A stretch of 64,000 nt of DNA, from assembly GCA_019914945.1 (NCBI GenBank), contig CM034104.1, positions 8,854,046 to 8,918,045 of the forward strand, in the 5' to 3' direction. Below are positions 44,761 to 56,562 of the stretch, one piece after another. The stretch is from Typha latifolia (lineage: Eukaryota; Streptophyta; Magnoliopsida; Poales; Typhaceae). The translations under genes and the position numbers were made by a program. Numbering within the stretch: the first letter of the stretch is position 1; each line of letters starts with the position of its first letter. Under the pieces are notes generated by a model that worked only from the letters and a program-made list of their open reading frames with translations, searched no databases and was not told the DNA's origin.

Positions 44761-45440
44761 GAACCAGCGGAGTTGGCGGCATACTCTGCACCTTGTTTTC
44801 CTTTTTTGAGAGGAGTTGAGACTTGTAGGTATTACTGACCCTACATATGCAGCAAAGTGACAAGAAATGAAGGTGGATCCAAGGCAGCATGAAGAGACTG
44901 AAGAGAGAGATGGGTTGCTAAATTTTCGGGGTCGCATACTTGTACCCGCTGATACTGAGCTTGGACGATGATTATTGGAGTACTTCCATGACACTCCTAC
45001 AGCTGGCCATAACGGAGAGTTGAGAACATACAAGCGGTTGTCCCGAAGTTGCACTTGGCAAGGGATGAAAGCTGAAGTGAGGTGCTACGTCAATGAATGC
45101 CAAATTTGTTAATGCGCCAAAACCAAAGCCATGAAACTATCTGGACTACTCCAATCTCTTCCTATTCCGGAGCAGATTTGGCTGGACATATCTATGGATT
45201 TCATGGAAGGACTTCCGAAAGTTAATGGAAATTTTGTCGTGTTGGTGGTCATTGATCGTCTTAGCAAATATGCTCACTTTTTAGCTTTCACACACCCCTT
45301 TTTAGCAAAGAGGGTTGCTGAAGTTTTTATTCGAGATATTGCAAAATTACATGCGATGCCACAGATAATTGTATCCGATAGAGATCGTATCTTCATCAGC
45401 GAATTTTGGTCGGAATTTTTTAGATTGCACTCGATTGACC
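44761..45440 (+). pseudogene. Integrase of element X, truncated
   Basis: The frame has GLLQSLPIPEQIWLDISMDF, VVLVVIDRLSKYAHF and IIVSDRDRIFISEFWSEFFRL. It stops near 45440, where the sequence flips orientation. The first two catalytic Asp residues are present; the third (Glu) region lies in the inverted segment. Confidence 0.78.
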
Positions 45441-46115
45441 ACCTTAGTTTGGCCGTCCGTCTGTGGATGCTAGGTCGAACTGAAGTTCAATCGAGTCCCT
45501 TGCAATCTAAAAAACTCTATCCAAAAGTTGCTAATAAATACATGATCACGATTCGAGACATACATGCGTGGCATGCCATGCAACTAGGGTTGAAAACGGG
45601 TCGGATTAACTACGACTGACCCCGGTATCCGACCCGATTTGGATCAGATTCGGATAAAAAATTTCTATCCAGTTCGAATACGGATTCGAATACGGATAGA
45701 ATTTTTGAAAAAAATTCGGATATGGATTCGAATACGGGTTGGATATATTTTCCGGATTCAGATACGGATATCGGATATCCGTTTACCCGCATATTTTTTT
45801 AAATAATTTACAGTTTTTAGTTTTCTTATTTGTTGAAAACTCTTAATAATTTTATATTAATTATATCTAAGTAAAATAATATAATTATTTTAAATTTAAT
45901 CAATATCCGTTTAAGATCCGATCCTCTATCCAAAAATTATCCGTATTCGTTTAGTTAGGATATGGTTTTAAATTTTTCTATCCATCCAATATCCGTATCC
46001 GGACTAAAAATATGAATCCGGATATAGATTGAGCACTATTCGATCCGTATCCGATCCGTTTTCACCCCTACATGAAACCGAGCAACATCTCTAACAAAAA
46101 TTTCAGCCACTAACT
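45441..46115 (-). pseudogene. Inverted integrase fragment
   Basis: Read in reverse, this is integrase from about VAEIF through [15 protein letters not shown] and [15 protein letters not shown] to HPQTDGQTKVV. The MITE at 45585-46070 splits it. The outer edges meet forward integrase on both sides, giving a +/-/+ arrangement. Confidence 0.72.
45585..46070. mobile_element. hAT-like MITE
   Basis: 486 bp with terminal inverted repeats TAGGGTTGAAAACGGGTCGG and, reversed at the other end, TAGGGGTGAAAACGGATCGG. The 8-bp flanks, catgcaac (45577-45584) and catgaaac (46071-46078), match at 7 of 8. The interior is rich in CGGAT/ATCCG repeats and has no transposase. TAGGGGTG ends with 8-bp duplications are typical of hAT derivatives. 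Confidence 0.85.
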
Positions 46116-46133
46116 TGGCTGAAATTTTTGTTA
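46092..46133. repeat. Perfect 18-bp hairpin at an inversion joint
   Basis: 46092-46109 and 46116-46133 are perfect reverse complements around a 6-bp loop. The arms encode the integrase VAEIF region in both orientations, marking the point where an inverted copy meets a direct copy. Confidence 0.92.
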
Positions 46134-46604
46134 ACGCACCAAGGCGAACTCGATGAAACCGACGGGGCTACTGCAACCTCTACCCATTCCGGAGCAAATT
46201 TGGGAAGATATGGCAATGGACTTTATTGATGTACTTCCCCAGGTCAAAGGACATATGGTGATAATGGTGGTTGTCGACCAGTTGACGAAGAGTGCACACA
46301 TTTTAGCTCTAGCACACTCGTACACCGCAAAAAAGGTAGCAGAAATTTTTGTGAAGGAAATAGCCCGGTTGCATGGATGCCGAGGTCAATAGTTTTATAC
46401 TGTGATCCAATTTCTATGAGTCACTTTTGGCAAGAGTACTTCAAGTAGCAAGGTATTGAATTGAAAGTGAGCTCGGCGTATCATCCACAAACCGACGGGC
46501 AATCTAAAGTCTTTAATAGCTGCCTTGAGCAATATTTGTGATGCTTCGCCGGGAAGCAACAGAAGAGATGGCTAGCTTACCGAATGGATGCATGATCCAT
46601 AACA
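46134..46604 (+). pseudogene. Forward integrase fragment (element Z)
   Basis: KPTGLLQPLPIPEQIWEDMAMDF, MVIMVVVDQLTKSAHILALAHSY and KKVAEIFVKEIARLHG, then a degraded [10 protein letters not shown] region and KRWLAY. It ends at a codon equivalent to YNT, where unit U1 begins. It closely resembles the reverse-strand integrase of element Y (54963-55860). Confidence 0.75.
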
Positions 46605-48498
46605 CTAGTTGGCCGTAGTGGGCCTCGTCGCCGCAACCCCCCACCTCCTATGCCCCTCTCTCTCTAAATTCTTCTATCTCTTTCGGTCTCTCTTACTCTC
46701 TCACTTTTCTCTCTCACACACTTTCTCTCCCCATTGTGACACCGGCCTGCCACTGTCCCTAGAACCCACCACCGCCACCTATATCGAGCGTCGGTGAGCA
46801 TCCTCCCACATATTCTCTTCTTTCTTCTCTTTCTCTCTTTCTCTCTCTCTTTCTCTCTCTTTCTCTCCCTCACTCTTTCCCTCTCTCTTTCTTACCCTTG
46901 GCTCAGGCTCGCCGGAGCCGTGCTAGTGATGAGAGGCGGGCTGCTAGCTGGCCAACAATGGTCAGTACCCTCCCCGCTGACCTCTAGTCTGCACCTCCTC
47001 CCTTCCCTTCCTTTCCGTCCTCTTTCTCTTCTCTTCTTCCTTTTCTTCCTTTCTTCTCCTTCTTCTTCTACTTCTTCTTCTCCTGTTCTTCTTCTTCTTC
47101 TTATTTTCTCGATCTGTCTGCACCTAACTGCAACAATGCTGGGCCCGGCCTAGCACTTATGGTAATAATTTGTTATTTATTTATTTAGGTATTTCTTTCT
47201 TAGTTAATGCAAATAGATTATTTAGATATTAATTATTTTAATAGTAATATATATTCTTCAATATGATTATGATTAATTATAATTGGTATAATTAATGATT
47301 AATTAGGTTATAAACTATTACACATAAATATAGGTAATACTTATATTATTTATATTTCTATTAGATTAATAGATAGATTTGTAAATTATAATGATTAGAT
47401 TTGTATACTAATATTCTTATGATATACATTTTAAGTAATTCTAATCATTTATTATATATTATTCTTTTGTAACAAATAAAATACTAGGCTTATTTATTTA
47501 TTTATTATCTTATAAAGTAAAGACTACATAGTCCCTAATTAATCAAGATAGAGTGACAACCACAACTTAATTATAATTAGGTTCTTTATCTATATTTATA
47601 TTTTTATTTATAATTATAATCTAACTAGTTATAAAGATAAGTAGAAATTCTAAAACCTAATAAATCATCATATTTTATATGAACGGATTTTAATTAGATA
47701 AACAATTTCATGTTACTTAAACAATTTCAAATCCCGAACCTTATTAGCGATGAGTGACGGTTGATTAATGGACGTGGGGGATACGTGTGTTGGGTCTTTT
47801 AATCTGATGTGAGTAGTGTTATACCCTAGACATTTTTCTCAAATTAGGATATATTATATAATTATGTATATATATGTTTTGGCCTTCAGCATGATTATAT
47901 AACTTTGTATAGAGATGATTTCGGTCGAGCATATTTTATCATACATTTAATTAGACTGATCTTGGATATGAGTATGCTGGTGATATGTAAAGATGATTAT
48001 AGATGACTATATTGTTATGACTATATGTCGAGATGATCTCTAGCATAAGTATGCATATGATAGACTTACATGATTATGCATGTGATACATGTATCATTGG
48101 AATTTTCATCGCATCATATATTTCTTTTGACTTTGCTACTACCTAAATTCCTTATATGCGTGACTTGTTATAGTACAGGATAAAATGCATATTATCTGTC
48201 ATTTAGAGGGAACGCATGAAATCTGATTGATAAGATAGTTGGTAGAAAGTACGAGGATACCCGAATAGGTACGAGAGTTAGGGTGTGCCTAGAGATGATT
48301 GATCGCTTGATATAATCGCAATCCCATGGCCTTATGTCTGAGGTTAGTAGTATGTGTGCACAGCAGACATTCAGACACATGCCGTTCGCTAGGGCATATG
48401 TGGCGAGTTATCCTCATGTGGTTTTTATCAGCTAGTTGGGTACCCATGGCTAGATGATGATGATACCCTTAACGGTTGGTAGGGTATAATTATTATAC
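46605..48498 (+). mobile_element. Unit U1, first segment (large LTR-like repeat)
   Basis: It matches the reverse complement of U2 (51703-54957) in order: a CT-rich leader, 'aatgctgggcccggcctagc', a long AT-rich tract (47160-47720), and 'ttctcaaattaggatat'. The first 170 bp or so of the unit are deleted. It is interrupted at 48498 by element Y and resumes at 57726. It has no coding capacity. The most likely identity is a very long LTR of a Tekay/Del-type element. Confidence 0.7.
46798..46885 (+). repeat. CT-rich microsatellite
   Basis: Runs of TCTTTCTC/CTCTCT within U1. The reverse complement (GA-rich) appears in U2 near 54625-54735. Open frames over it are low-complexity artefacts. Confidence 0.85.
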
Positions 48499-48665
48499 TG
48501 ATCGTACGTCTATTCTGGATCAAGCTCAAATGCAGGAAAGAAGTCTGCGCAGTTGGAGGAGAATAATCTCAAAATATTATTCTATAGTCAAAAAATTACG
48601 AAACTAGTGGAAATCATTCCATATCTTCCTTATCTACGTTTTTGGTATTCAAGCTCTTACAGATT
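48499..48665 (-). repeat. 3' LTR of Y, terminal part
   Basis: It matches the first 160 bp (plus-strand view) of 56906-57725, from TGATCGTACG to 'tttttggtattcaagctc', before the copia fragment. Confidence 0.7.
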
Positions 48666-49033
48666 CTAAAAAAACACTTAGACACACGTATGTATCTAAA
48701 CCCTAAGCAATGATATTTTGTACACAATTTCCAACAATAAAAACCTAACAATCTCCCCCTTTAGCAAATTGTGACAAAACATCTAGTTTACAATTATTAC
48801 AAAGAATCCTAAATGAGCATTCAACAAGTCTAAAAGATTTAGCACTTCAATCCCTGCAAATAAAAGAAATACCAATCCAAGATCAAGTGAAAATAACTTG
48901 AAGTGAAAAACAATTCAAACATAAGTTATCAAGCAAACACAAGTTATCAACCAGTAAACTCCCCCTAAAACTCCTAAACTAACTCCCCTTACATGATCTA
49001 ACTCTCCCCCTTTTTGACACAAAGTGGCAAAGA

Positions 49034-50060
49034 CTAAGAACTAGGAGGAAACTGACGATGAAGGATCGACAACACATAGTCGAGCATGGTCCCCTGACAA
49101 GCTTGCTCAGCCCATAAATCATTCACAGCCAATTGTAAGTCTTGCACCTGAGTGCTAAGCTGATCAAACCGGTCAGAGAACTGTGGTAACTCCCCCTCAA
49201 GGTGATATGAATCATCGTCAGAGCTGTCAGCAGAACTATCGCTATGTGATTGACGTCCAACAGTAGAAGAGGAGGTCGGCTTGTAAGGAGACGGTTGATC
49301 ATGCGCTTGACTCCTCTTAATAGTGATTTGATCTAATGGTTTCTGTGTAGTAAGCGAAGCTTCTGTGGTATGCACTCTCACCCCACTCTGCGTGCAAAGT
49401 TTGGTAATGAAAATACCAAATGGCAAACCTTCACGAGGAGCTTCTTTTTTAGCAGCTATCAAAATAGAATCATAGATTACAGCAGCCAAATCAATAGAAA
49501 CCCCTAACAATATTGCATGAAGGAGGAAGGCCCGGTCCTGACTAATACTAGAATGCCGAGTCTTCGGAGTGACATTGTAGAGACAAATAAGATGTAACAT
49601 GCGAACCACTGAAGTCAGTTTCGCATGTGGCATCATGTTACCTATCCAATCTTCCCCTTGTATTAACACATTACCAACATAATCATGAATAGAAGGAAGA
49701 GGATCATAAGAGGGATACTGGAACTCACCATCAGGAAGTTGGAATTCAGCACGGATGACATTAGAGTCCAATTATACAAAGACCCCACAGACGGTCGACC
49801 GTATACAACGTTCCAAAACAGTGGCATTGCTGAAAAACTCCCGTCCATTCGACACACTGACAGCCATCCTCGCTCAGTAAATATATGTTCTATCCCCAAG
49901 GCGGTAAAATTAGAAATACCAACTGGTCTTTCATAGATTATTGGTTGAGTGCCAAAATTATGTTTGTATCTCCCTGCAGCAGTTAATGAAGAAAACTTGG
50001 GAGCCAAAGATTGTGAGGAAGGCGGCCTTGGCTTCTCGTAAACTACAGTTTTTTAGGCAT
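49034..50060 (-). pseudogene. Accessory ORF of the copia family (better-preserved copy)
   Basis: It starts at ATG 50060, with an early stop after MPKKL. The frame 49663-50007 gives APKFSSLTAAGRYKHNFGT, RPVGISNFTALGIEHIF and TERGW. After a frameshift, the long frame 49034-49771 gives DSNVIRAEFQLPDGEFQYPS, GNMMPHAKLTSVVRMLHLIC, NVTPKTRHSSIS and FGIFITKLCTQSGVRVH, then a Ser/Asp-rich linker (SHSDSSADSSDDDSYHLEGE). It ends in a leucine-rich amphipathic helix (FDQLSTQVQDLQLAVNDLWA) that may be a coiled coil. The stop at 49034 aligns with 28369-28371. Combined length is about 330 residues. Function is unknown. Confidence 0.65.
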
Positions 50061-50061
50061 T

Positions 50062-50323
50062 CTAGAGAGAGAAATAAATTGCAAGATTCAACACATGCCC
50101 AAAGCATACAAAAACTAACAAGAAAGCCAAAAAATCCTAAAATCTATGAAAGCCCTAAGTGAAATCCATCTTCTACTATAAAAAGCTAAGTTGTCATGTT
50201 CAATCGCTCAAGAAACATCAAGATATTAACTCTAACATGATCAAAACTCAAAAACGCATGAAATCAACCAAGATCAAGAGGCTAATTTGAATAAAAAATA
50301 AGAAATTATATGCATGATCATAC
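50062..50323 (-). other. Conserved 5'UTR intron of the accessory ORF
   Basis: In reverse, the donor GCGAG|GTATGATC is at 50323 and the acceptor TCTCTCTAG at 50062, one base before the ATG. The forward copy (22929-23192) has the same sites and near-equal length. Confidence 0.55.
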
Positions 50324-50513
50324 CTCGCGAAAAGTGAAGAAAAACATGAAGATTCGGCCGAAAGACTCTAGATCTGGAGGAGAACTAGCCTATAAAAAAG
50401 TTTGAAGTGAAAATTTTGATGTAAAACATGAAGATCTTGAAGATTTGGGAGAGAGGAAACAAAGGGTTTCTAGGGTTTGAAAGGAGGAAGATGAAAACCC
50501 TTGGGTTCGGAGG

Positions 50514-50605
50514 TAATATTTAAAGAACCCCCGAATGCGTTCAAACAAGTACCGCGTTCGAACTCAAGAAACCTGCGTTCGAACGCCATTCTTTTTTAAA
50601 ATCAG
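50514..50605 (-). promoter_or_regulatory. Promoter-like region of the accessory ORF
   Basis: In reverse, two GCGTTCGAAC motifs (50552-50563 and 50573-50587) are followed by a TTTAAATATT box (50515-50524). Then comes a leader with 'caaaccctagaaaccc', the intron and the ATG. This is the same order, motif cluster then TATA, as in the LTRs. The forward copy lacks it through deletion. Confidence 0.45.
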
Positions 50606-50824
50606 TAAAAAAATCTAAGAAATTTTTTTGTAGATGCACTACTAAAAATTCAAAATAGATTCAAGATATATAATATGACAATCAAAGGAAATAAGTCATA
50701 TACAAATCAATCAAATCATCAAGAGCATATTATGATCAACTCTAATGCATCACTCACATTAAAAATTAATCTTGATTGATCATAACAATATGCATATGCA
50801 AGTTGAGCATAGACAACATGAAAC

Positions 50825-51026
50825 AATTCGCATTCACTATCAATGCGAACATATATAGGCGTTCACACGCGTGCGTTCAAATGGGGTCAAGCGCGTTTGA
50901 ACGCACAAATTGCGTTCTCGACATTTAGAATCTTTATTTTTCTAAAGAAAACAACTAAAACAAAATAAGAAATAGATCCCATAGGTTGTATCAATGCTCA
51001 AGATGACTTAGTGTGGTCAAAATCAC
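50825..51026 (-). repeat. 3' LTR of Y, remaining part
   Basis: It resumes the LTR with GTTCGAAC-type motifs (50825-50925) and the AAAATAAGAAATAGATCCCA block, ending TCACATCA at about 51026, next to the coding end of Y. It matches 57470-57725. Confidence 0.7.
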
Positions 51027-51027
51027 A

Positions 51028-51702
51028 TCATTCCACCATGCTTCCGCTCACTTTGTCGTCAAAGTGCAAATTCAGGATAACGGTCCATCAATGTCACCTC
51101 GGATTCCCATGCGGCTTGCTCCTGTGTTTGACCGACCCAACTTACTAACACCTCTATGACTATTTGTCCTTTGCGTCTGACTCTCCTTCATGCTAGGACC
51201 TTCTCTAGAGCAAGCTCAACTGCCTCCGATTTGGGTTCGGGTAGTTGTGCCGCAATTTTCTCAACTAGACCAACTCGGGCTCTCAAGTTAGATACATGGA
51301 AGACCGGCTGAACTCAGGATGACTCGGGTAGGTCTAGCTTATATGCAACCATTCCCACCTTTCCTAGAATCTAAAATGGACTAAAGAAGCGATGTGCTAG
51401 CTTTTGGTTATGAATAGTTTGTACCGAGATTTGCCAGTACGGTTGGAGTCGAACATAGACCTAATCGCCAACTTCATAGCTTCTTTCTAGGTGTTCGCGA
51501 TCATGCACTTGCTTCATTCAGTTTTGTGTTGCTGCTAGGTGAAGCTTGAGCTGATTGAGTACTTCATCCCGTTCCACTAGCACCTCATCTTTGTTAGAAC
51601 GGTCAGATGCGCTAGGCCGGTCATAAAATCTCAATGTTAAGGGCGCACGTCCATAGACAGCCTCGAAGGGAGTCGTCCCAATAGCAGTGTAGTGAGCCGT
51701 GT
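51028..51702 (-). pseudogene. C-terminal part of Y integrase
   Basis: In reverse: AHYTAIGTTPFEAVYGRAP immediately after the U2 insertion, then NQLKLHLAATQN. A chromodomain-like end follows in broken frames (QTQEQAAWESE). It joins to 54963 when U2 is removed. Confidence 0.72.
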
Positions 51703-54700
51703 TTAACGCCCTCGCCCAGCACGGGCACGTGCACGCACACGCGCCCACACGGCACGCGCGGCGCACGCGACAGGTCGAGCGAGGCCCACCGCAAACAGAT
51801 AGTCTCCTATGCACATATAATCATGACATCATCAAATAAAACCTACTACTCTATCCATGATCACATAATCTATCACCAAATAAATCATACTATTCACCAA
51901 ATAAACATGTTAACATATGAATATCCCAGTCCACAATAATATACATTAAACCACTACATAATCTAGCAGGATCCACACAGGCCACAACAAACCATCAAGA
52001 TACAACTAAAATAACTAATACAAGAGTACACTATGATTCGACCTATATTATCCAAATCATCATCTAATACAAAAGAGTACAAATATCAAATCCTAGTACA
52101 ACTCAATATCTGGTTAAACTATCATCTATATCGTCTCGTATCTATAGCTCACTTCATCATCGTTCTAAAATATCTTCTCAAGATATCTCAAGTCGCTATC
52201 ACATACCACATATCTAAGAGGGTTAGAAAGGAAATAAATAGAGTCATAAGAAAAAGGCTCAGTGAATAGACCTTATCCCGAATCAGTGATGCCAAATATA
52301 GAGTAAATTATGTACTAGATAATATGAATCAGAAAGAGCATCATGTCATGAATGAATATGTGAATATATCATCAATAATAATATAAGTGAACAGTAGATA
52401 ACATGTCATGTCTAATAAAAGTATATAATCCTCGACACTAAATAAATATGTCACCACGTCATACGATCATCATAACTCTCTCTCAAATATGACATATGAT
52501 GCATGCCGACCATGACCATACTATGATATCAAATGCAATCATATATGATGCATATTGATCACTCGATAATCAGGTAACCAAATGATAATGAAATCATATG
52601 CATTTCTCAACATCACAATCATCACCAGTATCTCGATATAATAGCATCACACTAGACCACTGTGCACAGTCACCACTTGGTACCCAGTCTCAACATCATG
52701 TCTGAAGGCTCAGAGCATACTTCGCGACCCGCAAGAGTATCTCAAATATAATCATACCCCGCCACCCACTAGGGTATCAGCATTCATCCAGACCAAGCAC
52801 CCACATAGTTGATATAAACCTCATGAGGATAACTTGCCACATATGCCCTAGTCTGTGTCCGATTGTCTGTGCGCACAGACTCAACTGACCTCGGACATGG
52901 GCCATGAGATATCGCATATCAGCGACCATAATCATCACTCCAAGCACCCCTAACCCTGGCGCCTACTCGGGTATCCTCACGCTTTCTATCAACTATTCTA
53001 TCAATCATATTTTATGCTTTCCTTCTAAATGCCAGATCACATGTATATATCTAGTACAATAACGAGTCAATGTATAACAGAAATTTAGATGGTAAGGAAG
53101 TCAAGCAGAAAATAATGCAATGCAGTCTCCGACCATATATCTAACACATGCATACTCCTACTAGTCTGTCACATGCACACTCATACTAGAAGATCATCTT
53201 CATATAAAATCATAATAATATAGTCATCTCTAATCATCTGTATTTATCATCATCATACTCATATCCAAGATCAGCCTAATTCTATGCATGATAAAAATAT
53301 GCTCGACTGTAATCATCTCTAGATAAAGTCATATAATCATGTTAGAGGCCAAATATGCATGTACATATAATATAATATAACCTAATTTGAGAAAGGCGTC
53401 TAGGAGATAAGACTACTCACACCGATCAGAAGGCGCAAACCACGTATTCCTTACATCCGCCAATCAACCAAGTAACACTCATCGCTAGCAAGGTCTACGG
53501 GGTCTCACATAAGGGGGTTTGGGATCTCAAAATATTCAAGTAATATTAGTTAGTCATTTATCCAATTAGAATTAGTTCAAGTAGAATATAAAAGTTTATT
53601 TGGTTTAAAATCACTTCTTTTATTTTGTACATAACTAGATTCACATTATAGGTACAATTCAAATATTATAACATACTATTATTATAAAATGCTAGTTATA
53701 ACATACGGAGAAAGGTTCGTTTCTTTTTATTTAATATTCTAAATATATAATTATAAAGTAAAAGCTAAACAATTATAAATGGGATATAAGTATAGATAAG
53801 ATCTATTTATAATAAATTTATATTTCTTACTCTATTTTGATTAATTAGAAGTTATATATTATTTACTTAATTATGAAAATTAATTAATTAATTAATAAGA
53901 CATATCTTATTCTATACACGATAGTATATAATAAATTGTTAAGATTACTTAAATTGCATATATTATGAATATTAGTACATAAATCTAATAATTATAATTT
54001 ACAACACTATCTATTAATCTAATAGAAATATAAATGCATAGTTAAATCAAAATAAGTATTACCTATATTTATGCATAATAGCTTATAACCTAGTTAATCA
54101 TTAATTATACTAATTATAATTAATAATCATCATGTTGAAGAATATACATTATTATTAAAATAATTAATGTCTAAATAATTTATCTACATTAATTAAGGAA
54201 GTAATACCTAATTAAATAAATATAAAATAAAGTAGATAATAAAACAATGTCACCGGTGCTGGGCTCGACCCAGCAATGTTCCAGAAGCTGAGGGAGGAGC
54301 TAAGAGAGAAAAAGAATGAAAGAAGGAAGAAAGAAAAAGAAGAAAGAGAAAGAAGTCACCAGTGCTGGGCTCGGCCTAGCACTGTTCCAGAAGTTGAGGG
54401 AGGAGCAAAGAGAGAAAAAGAATGGAAGAACGAAGAAAGAAAATGAAGAAAGAGAAAGAAGAAAGAAGGAAGAAGAAGAAGAAGAAGAGAGGAAGAAATG
54501 AAGGGAGGAGGAGGACTTGGCGCCGGCGGGAAGGGCACCGGCTGCTGGTGGCCAGCCCGCGGCTGGCCTCTCGCCGGCAGCTCAGCTCCCACGAGCCTGA
54601 GTCTAAGAGTGCAAGCAAGCGAGTAAGAGAGAGAGAGAGAGAGGAGGCTCACCGTCTTAGTGGAGGCGGTGGAGGCGGCAGTCGCAGGCAGATGCCGGTA

Positions 54701-54957
54701 GAGGGGGAGAGAGAAAGAGAGAGGGAGAGATATTTAGAGGGGGAGAGAGAGGCGGTGGGGGGGGTTTGGCGGCGGCTACAGCGGCGCTGGGGCCCGCCGC
54801 GGCCAATTGGCCGCAGCTGGATGGCTACGTCCACGCTAGGTGGTGCGTGGCACCCCCACGCTATGCCAAGCTGCATGGGCACGAGGCTGGCCATAGTGTG
54901 GCCGGCACGTCGTGCCCATGCAGAACTTAATTTTTTTTTTAAGGATAGGTTGTTACA
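51703..54957 (-). mobile_element. Unit U2: complete 3.26-kb LTR-like insertion
   Basis: Flanked by a cgtgt duplication (51698-51702 and 54958-54962) inside Y integrase. In reverse it starts TGTAACAACC and ends GGGCGTTAA. It has a CT-rich leader, an AT-rich tract (53500-54250) and no coding capacity. Both sequenced ends of this family (U2, U3) lack the usual terminal CA. It is probably a solo LTR of a Tekay/Del-like element; a non-coding element of another kind is not excluded. Lysine/glutamate-rich frames near 54316-54500 are simple-sequence artefacts. Confidence 0.75.
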
Positions 54958-54962
54958 CGTGT

Positions 54963-55857
54963 TGTATAAATACTCCGCCCATGGTAGGTAAGCTAGCCAT
55001 CTCTTCAGTTGCTCCCCGGCGAAGCATCGCAAATATTGCTTAAAGCACCGATTAACGACTTTAGAATACTCGTCGGTTTGCGGATGATACGCTGAGCCAA
55101 TTTTCAGTTCAATACCTTGCTACTTGAAGTACTCTTGCCAAAATTGACTCATAGAAATAGGATCACGGTCTAAAACTATTGACCTCGGCATCCATGCAAT
55201 CGGGCTATTTCCTTCACAAAAATTTTTGCTACCTTCTTTGCGATGTACGAGTGCGCTAGAGCTGAATGTGTGCACTCTTCATCAACCGGTCAACCGCCAC
55301 CATTATCACTATATGTCCTCTGACTTGGGGAAGTTCTTCAATAAAGTCCATCATCACATCTTACCAAATTTGCTCCGGGATGGATAGGAGTTGCAGCAGC
55401 CCTGTCGGTTTCGTCAAGTTTGCCTTGGCACGTTGATAGATTTCACATGCTCGAACATATGATAGCACTTCTTTTCTCACTCCTGCCCATACACAATTTT
55501 GTGTTAACCTCTTATAGGTTATGAAGGTTCCCTCATGCCCCGCCATAGGAGTGTCGTAGAAGTGGCGAATCAAAGTTACTCATAGTTCAGCTTTAGCCAG
55601 TACTAGTTCTTGCCCTCGATTAGTAGTAGTCCTCTACCTTCTTCATGAGTTCCCTCATCTTTGGATCTTCCATACATGCAGCTCTAATCTCCGAAACGAA
55701 AGAAAAGATCAGGATAGAAATCATGGCTAGGTCAGTCGGTTTGGGTTGCCGCGATAGTGCATTGGTGACCCAATTTTCAGTTCCCTTCTTGTACCCCAAT
55801 TTGTAGTCATAGCCCAACAACTTTGACACCCATTGCTGCTGTGCCGGAGTATGAATC
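54963..55857 (-). pseudogene. RNase H end and integrase of Y
   Basis: In reverse: SKLLGYDYKLGYKKGTENW (after RNase H), MAGHEGTFITYKRLTQNC, CEIYQRAKANLTKPTGLL, PQVRGHIVIM and KRWLAYLPWAEYLYNT, where U2 interrupts. Several stops occur between 55000 and 55360. Confidence 0.75.
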
Positions 55858-56562
55858 TGATAAGTTAGGGAACAATTTCTTTAAGGTCTTGATTTATTGC
55901 AGGAAGTAGTCCACACACATACAGAGAACGCCTTTTGTGCGTTCGAATGCGATCGGGCGTGTTCGAACGTGATCGGAGGGAATCCTCTAGAATTAGGGTT
56001 ACTTATTATTCTAGGGCTTGTTGGTTAGCCTCTATATATATGTGGATGGCAGCCAAATTCATAATGTTATTGGAATATTGATTTTTTGCCTCTTTATCAT
56101 CTTCCTACCCCAATTTTCCTCTTCCCTCTTCACTATCCTTCCACCTCTACCATTGGCAAGATTTCTCCTAACTTTTAATCTCCCTCATCTGTCGAGCCAC
56201 CCCTCTTCTTTGGGATCTCGACCACTTCGTTCCCTTCGTCTATATCCTTTAATCACATCCACAATCCACCTTAATCTCTATACCCATCCATAACCCTAAC
56301 ATCCACTCCACCCGTCACCACCACCATCACCCACATTATTCTGTATTTTTGTCCTCGTTGCATTTCAAATCTGTGAAGGGCATAAATACAAAAGTTATAT
56401 ATCAGGAAGTTACGAATCTAATCCAATTAGTTTTGTAATTTTCTCACTAGAGTAGAATATCTGATGAATATTTTTCCACGATTGCGCGGATTGTTTTCTA
56501 CAATAAATTCATATCTTAAAGGAATTGTTCTGTAACCTACATTTTGGTACAAGAACCCATCA
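55858..56562 (+). repeat. Forward Ty3 LTR fragment within Y
   Basis: It matches 58777-59597: the 'ggaatcctctagaattaggg' block, a TATATATATG box near 56030, and the terminal 'ttggtacaagaacccatca'. It separates the gag start of Y from RNase H, with gag-protease-RT deleted. No duplication flanks it, so recombination rather than simple insertion is likely. Confidence 0.7.

Larger units (their letters stand above)
48666..50824 (-). mobile_element. Copia fragment with accessory ORF and a mini-LTR
   Basis: Reverse strand, the same family as 17097-29777. It includes an 88-bp remnant LTR (48666-48754), the polypurine tract (48756-48766), the accessory ORF, its 5'UTR intron and an upstream promoter-like region. 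The gag and pol genes are absent. The right part, about 50610-50824, is AT-rich and not assignable. Confidence 0.75.

Noticed and set aside
54316..54991. Lys/Glu-rich and Arg-rich proteins
   Set aside because: They come from GA-rich simple sequence within unit U2 and cross the unit boundary; there is no coding evidence.
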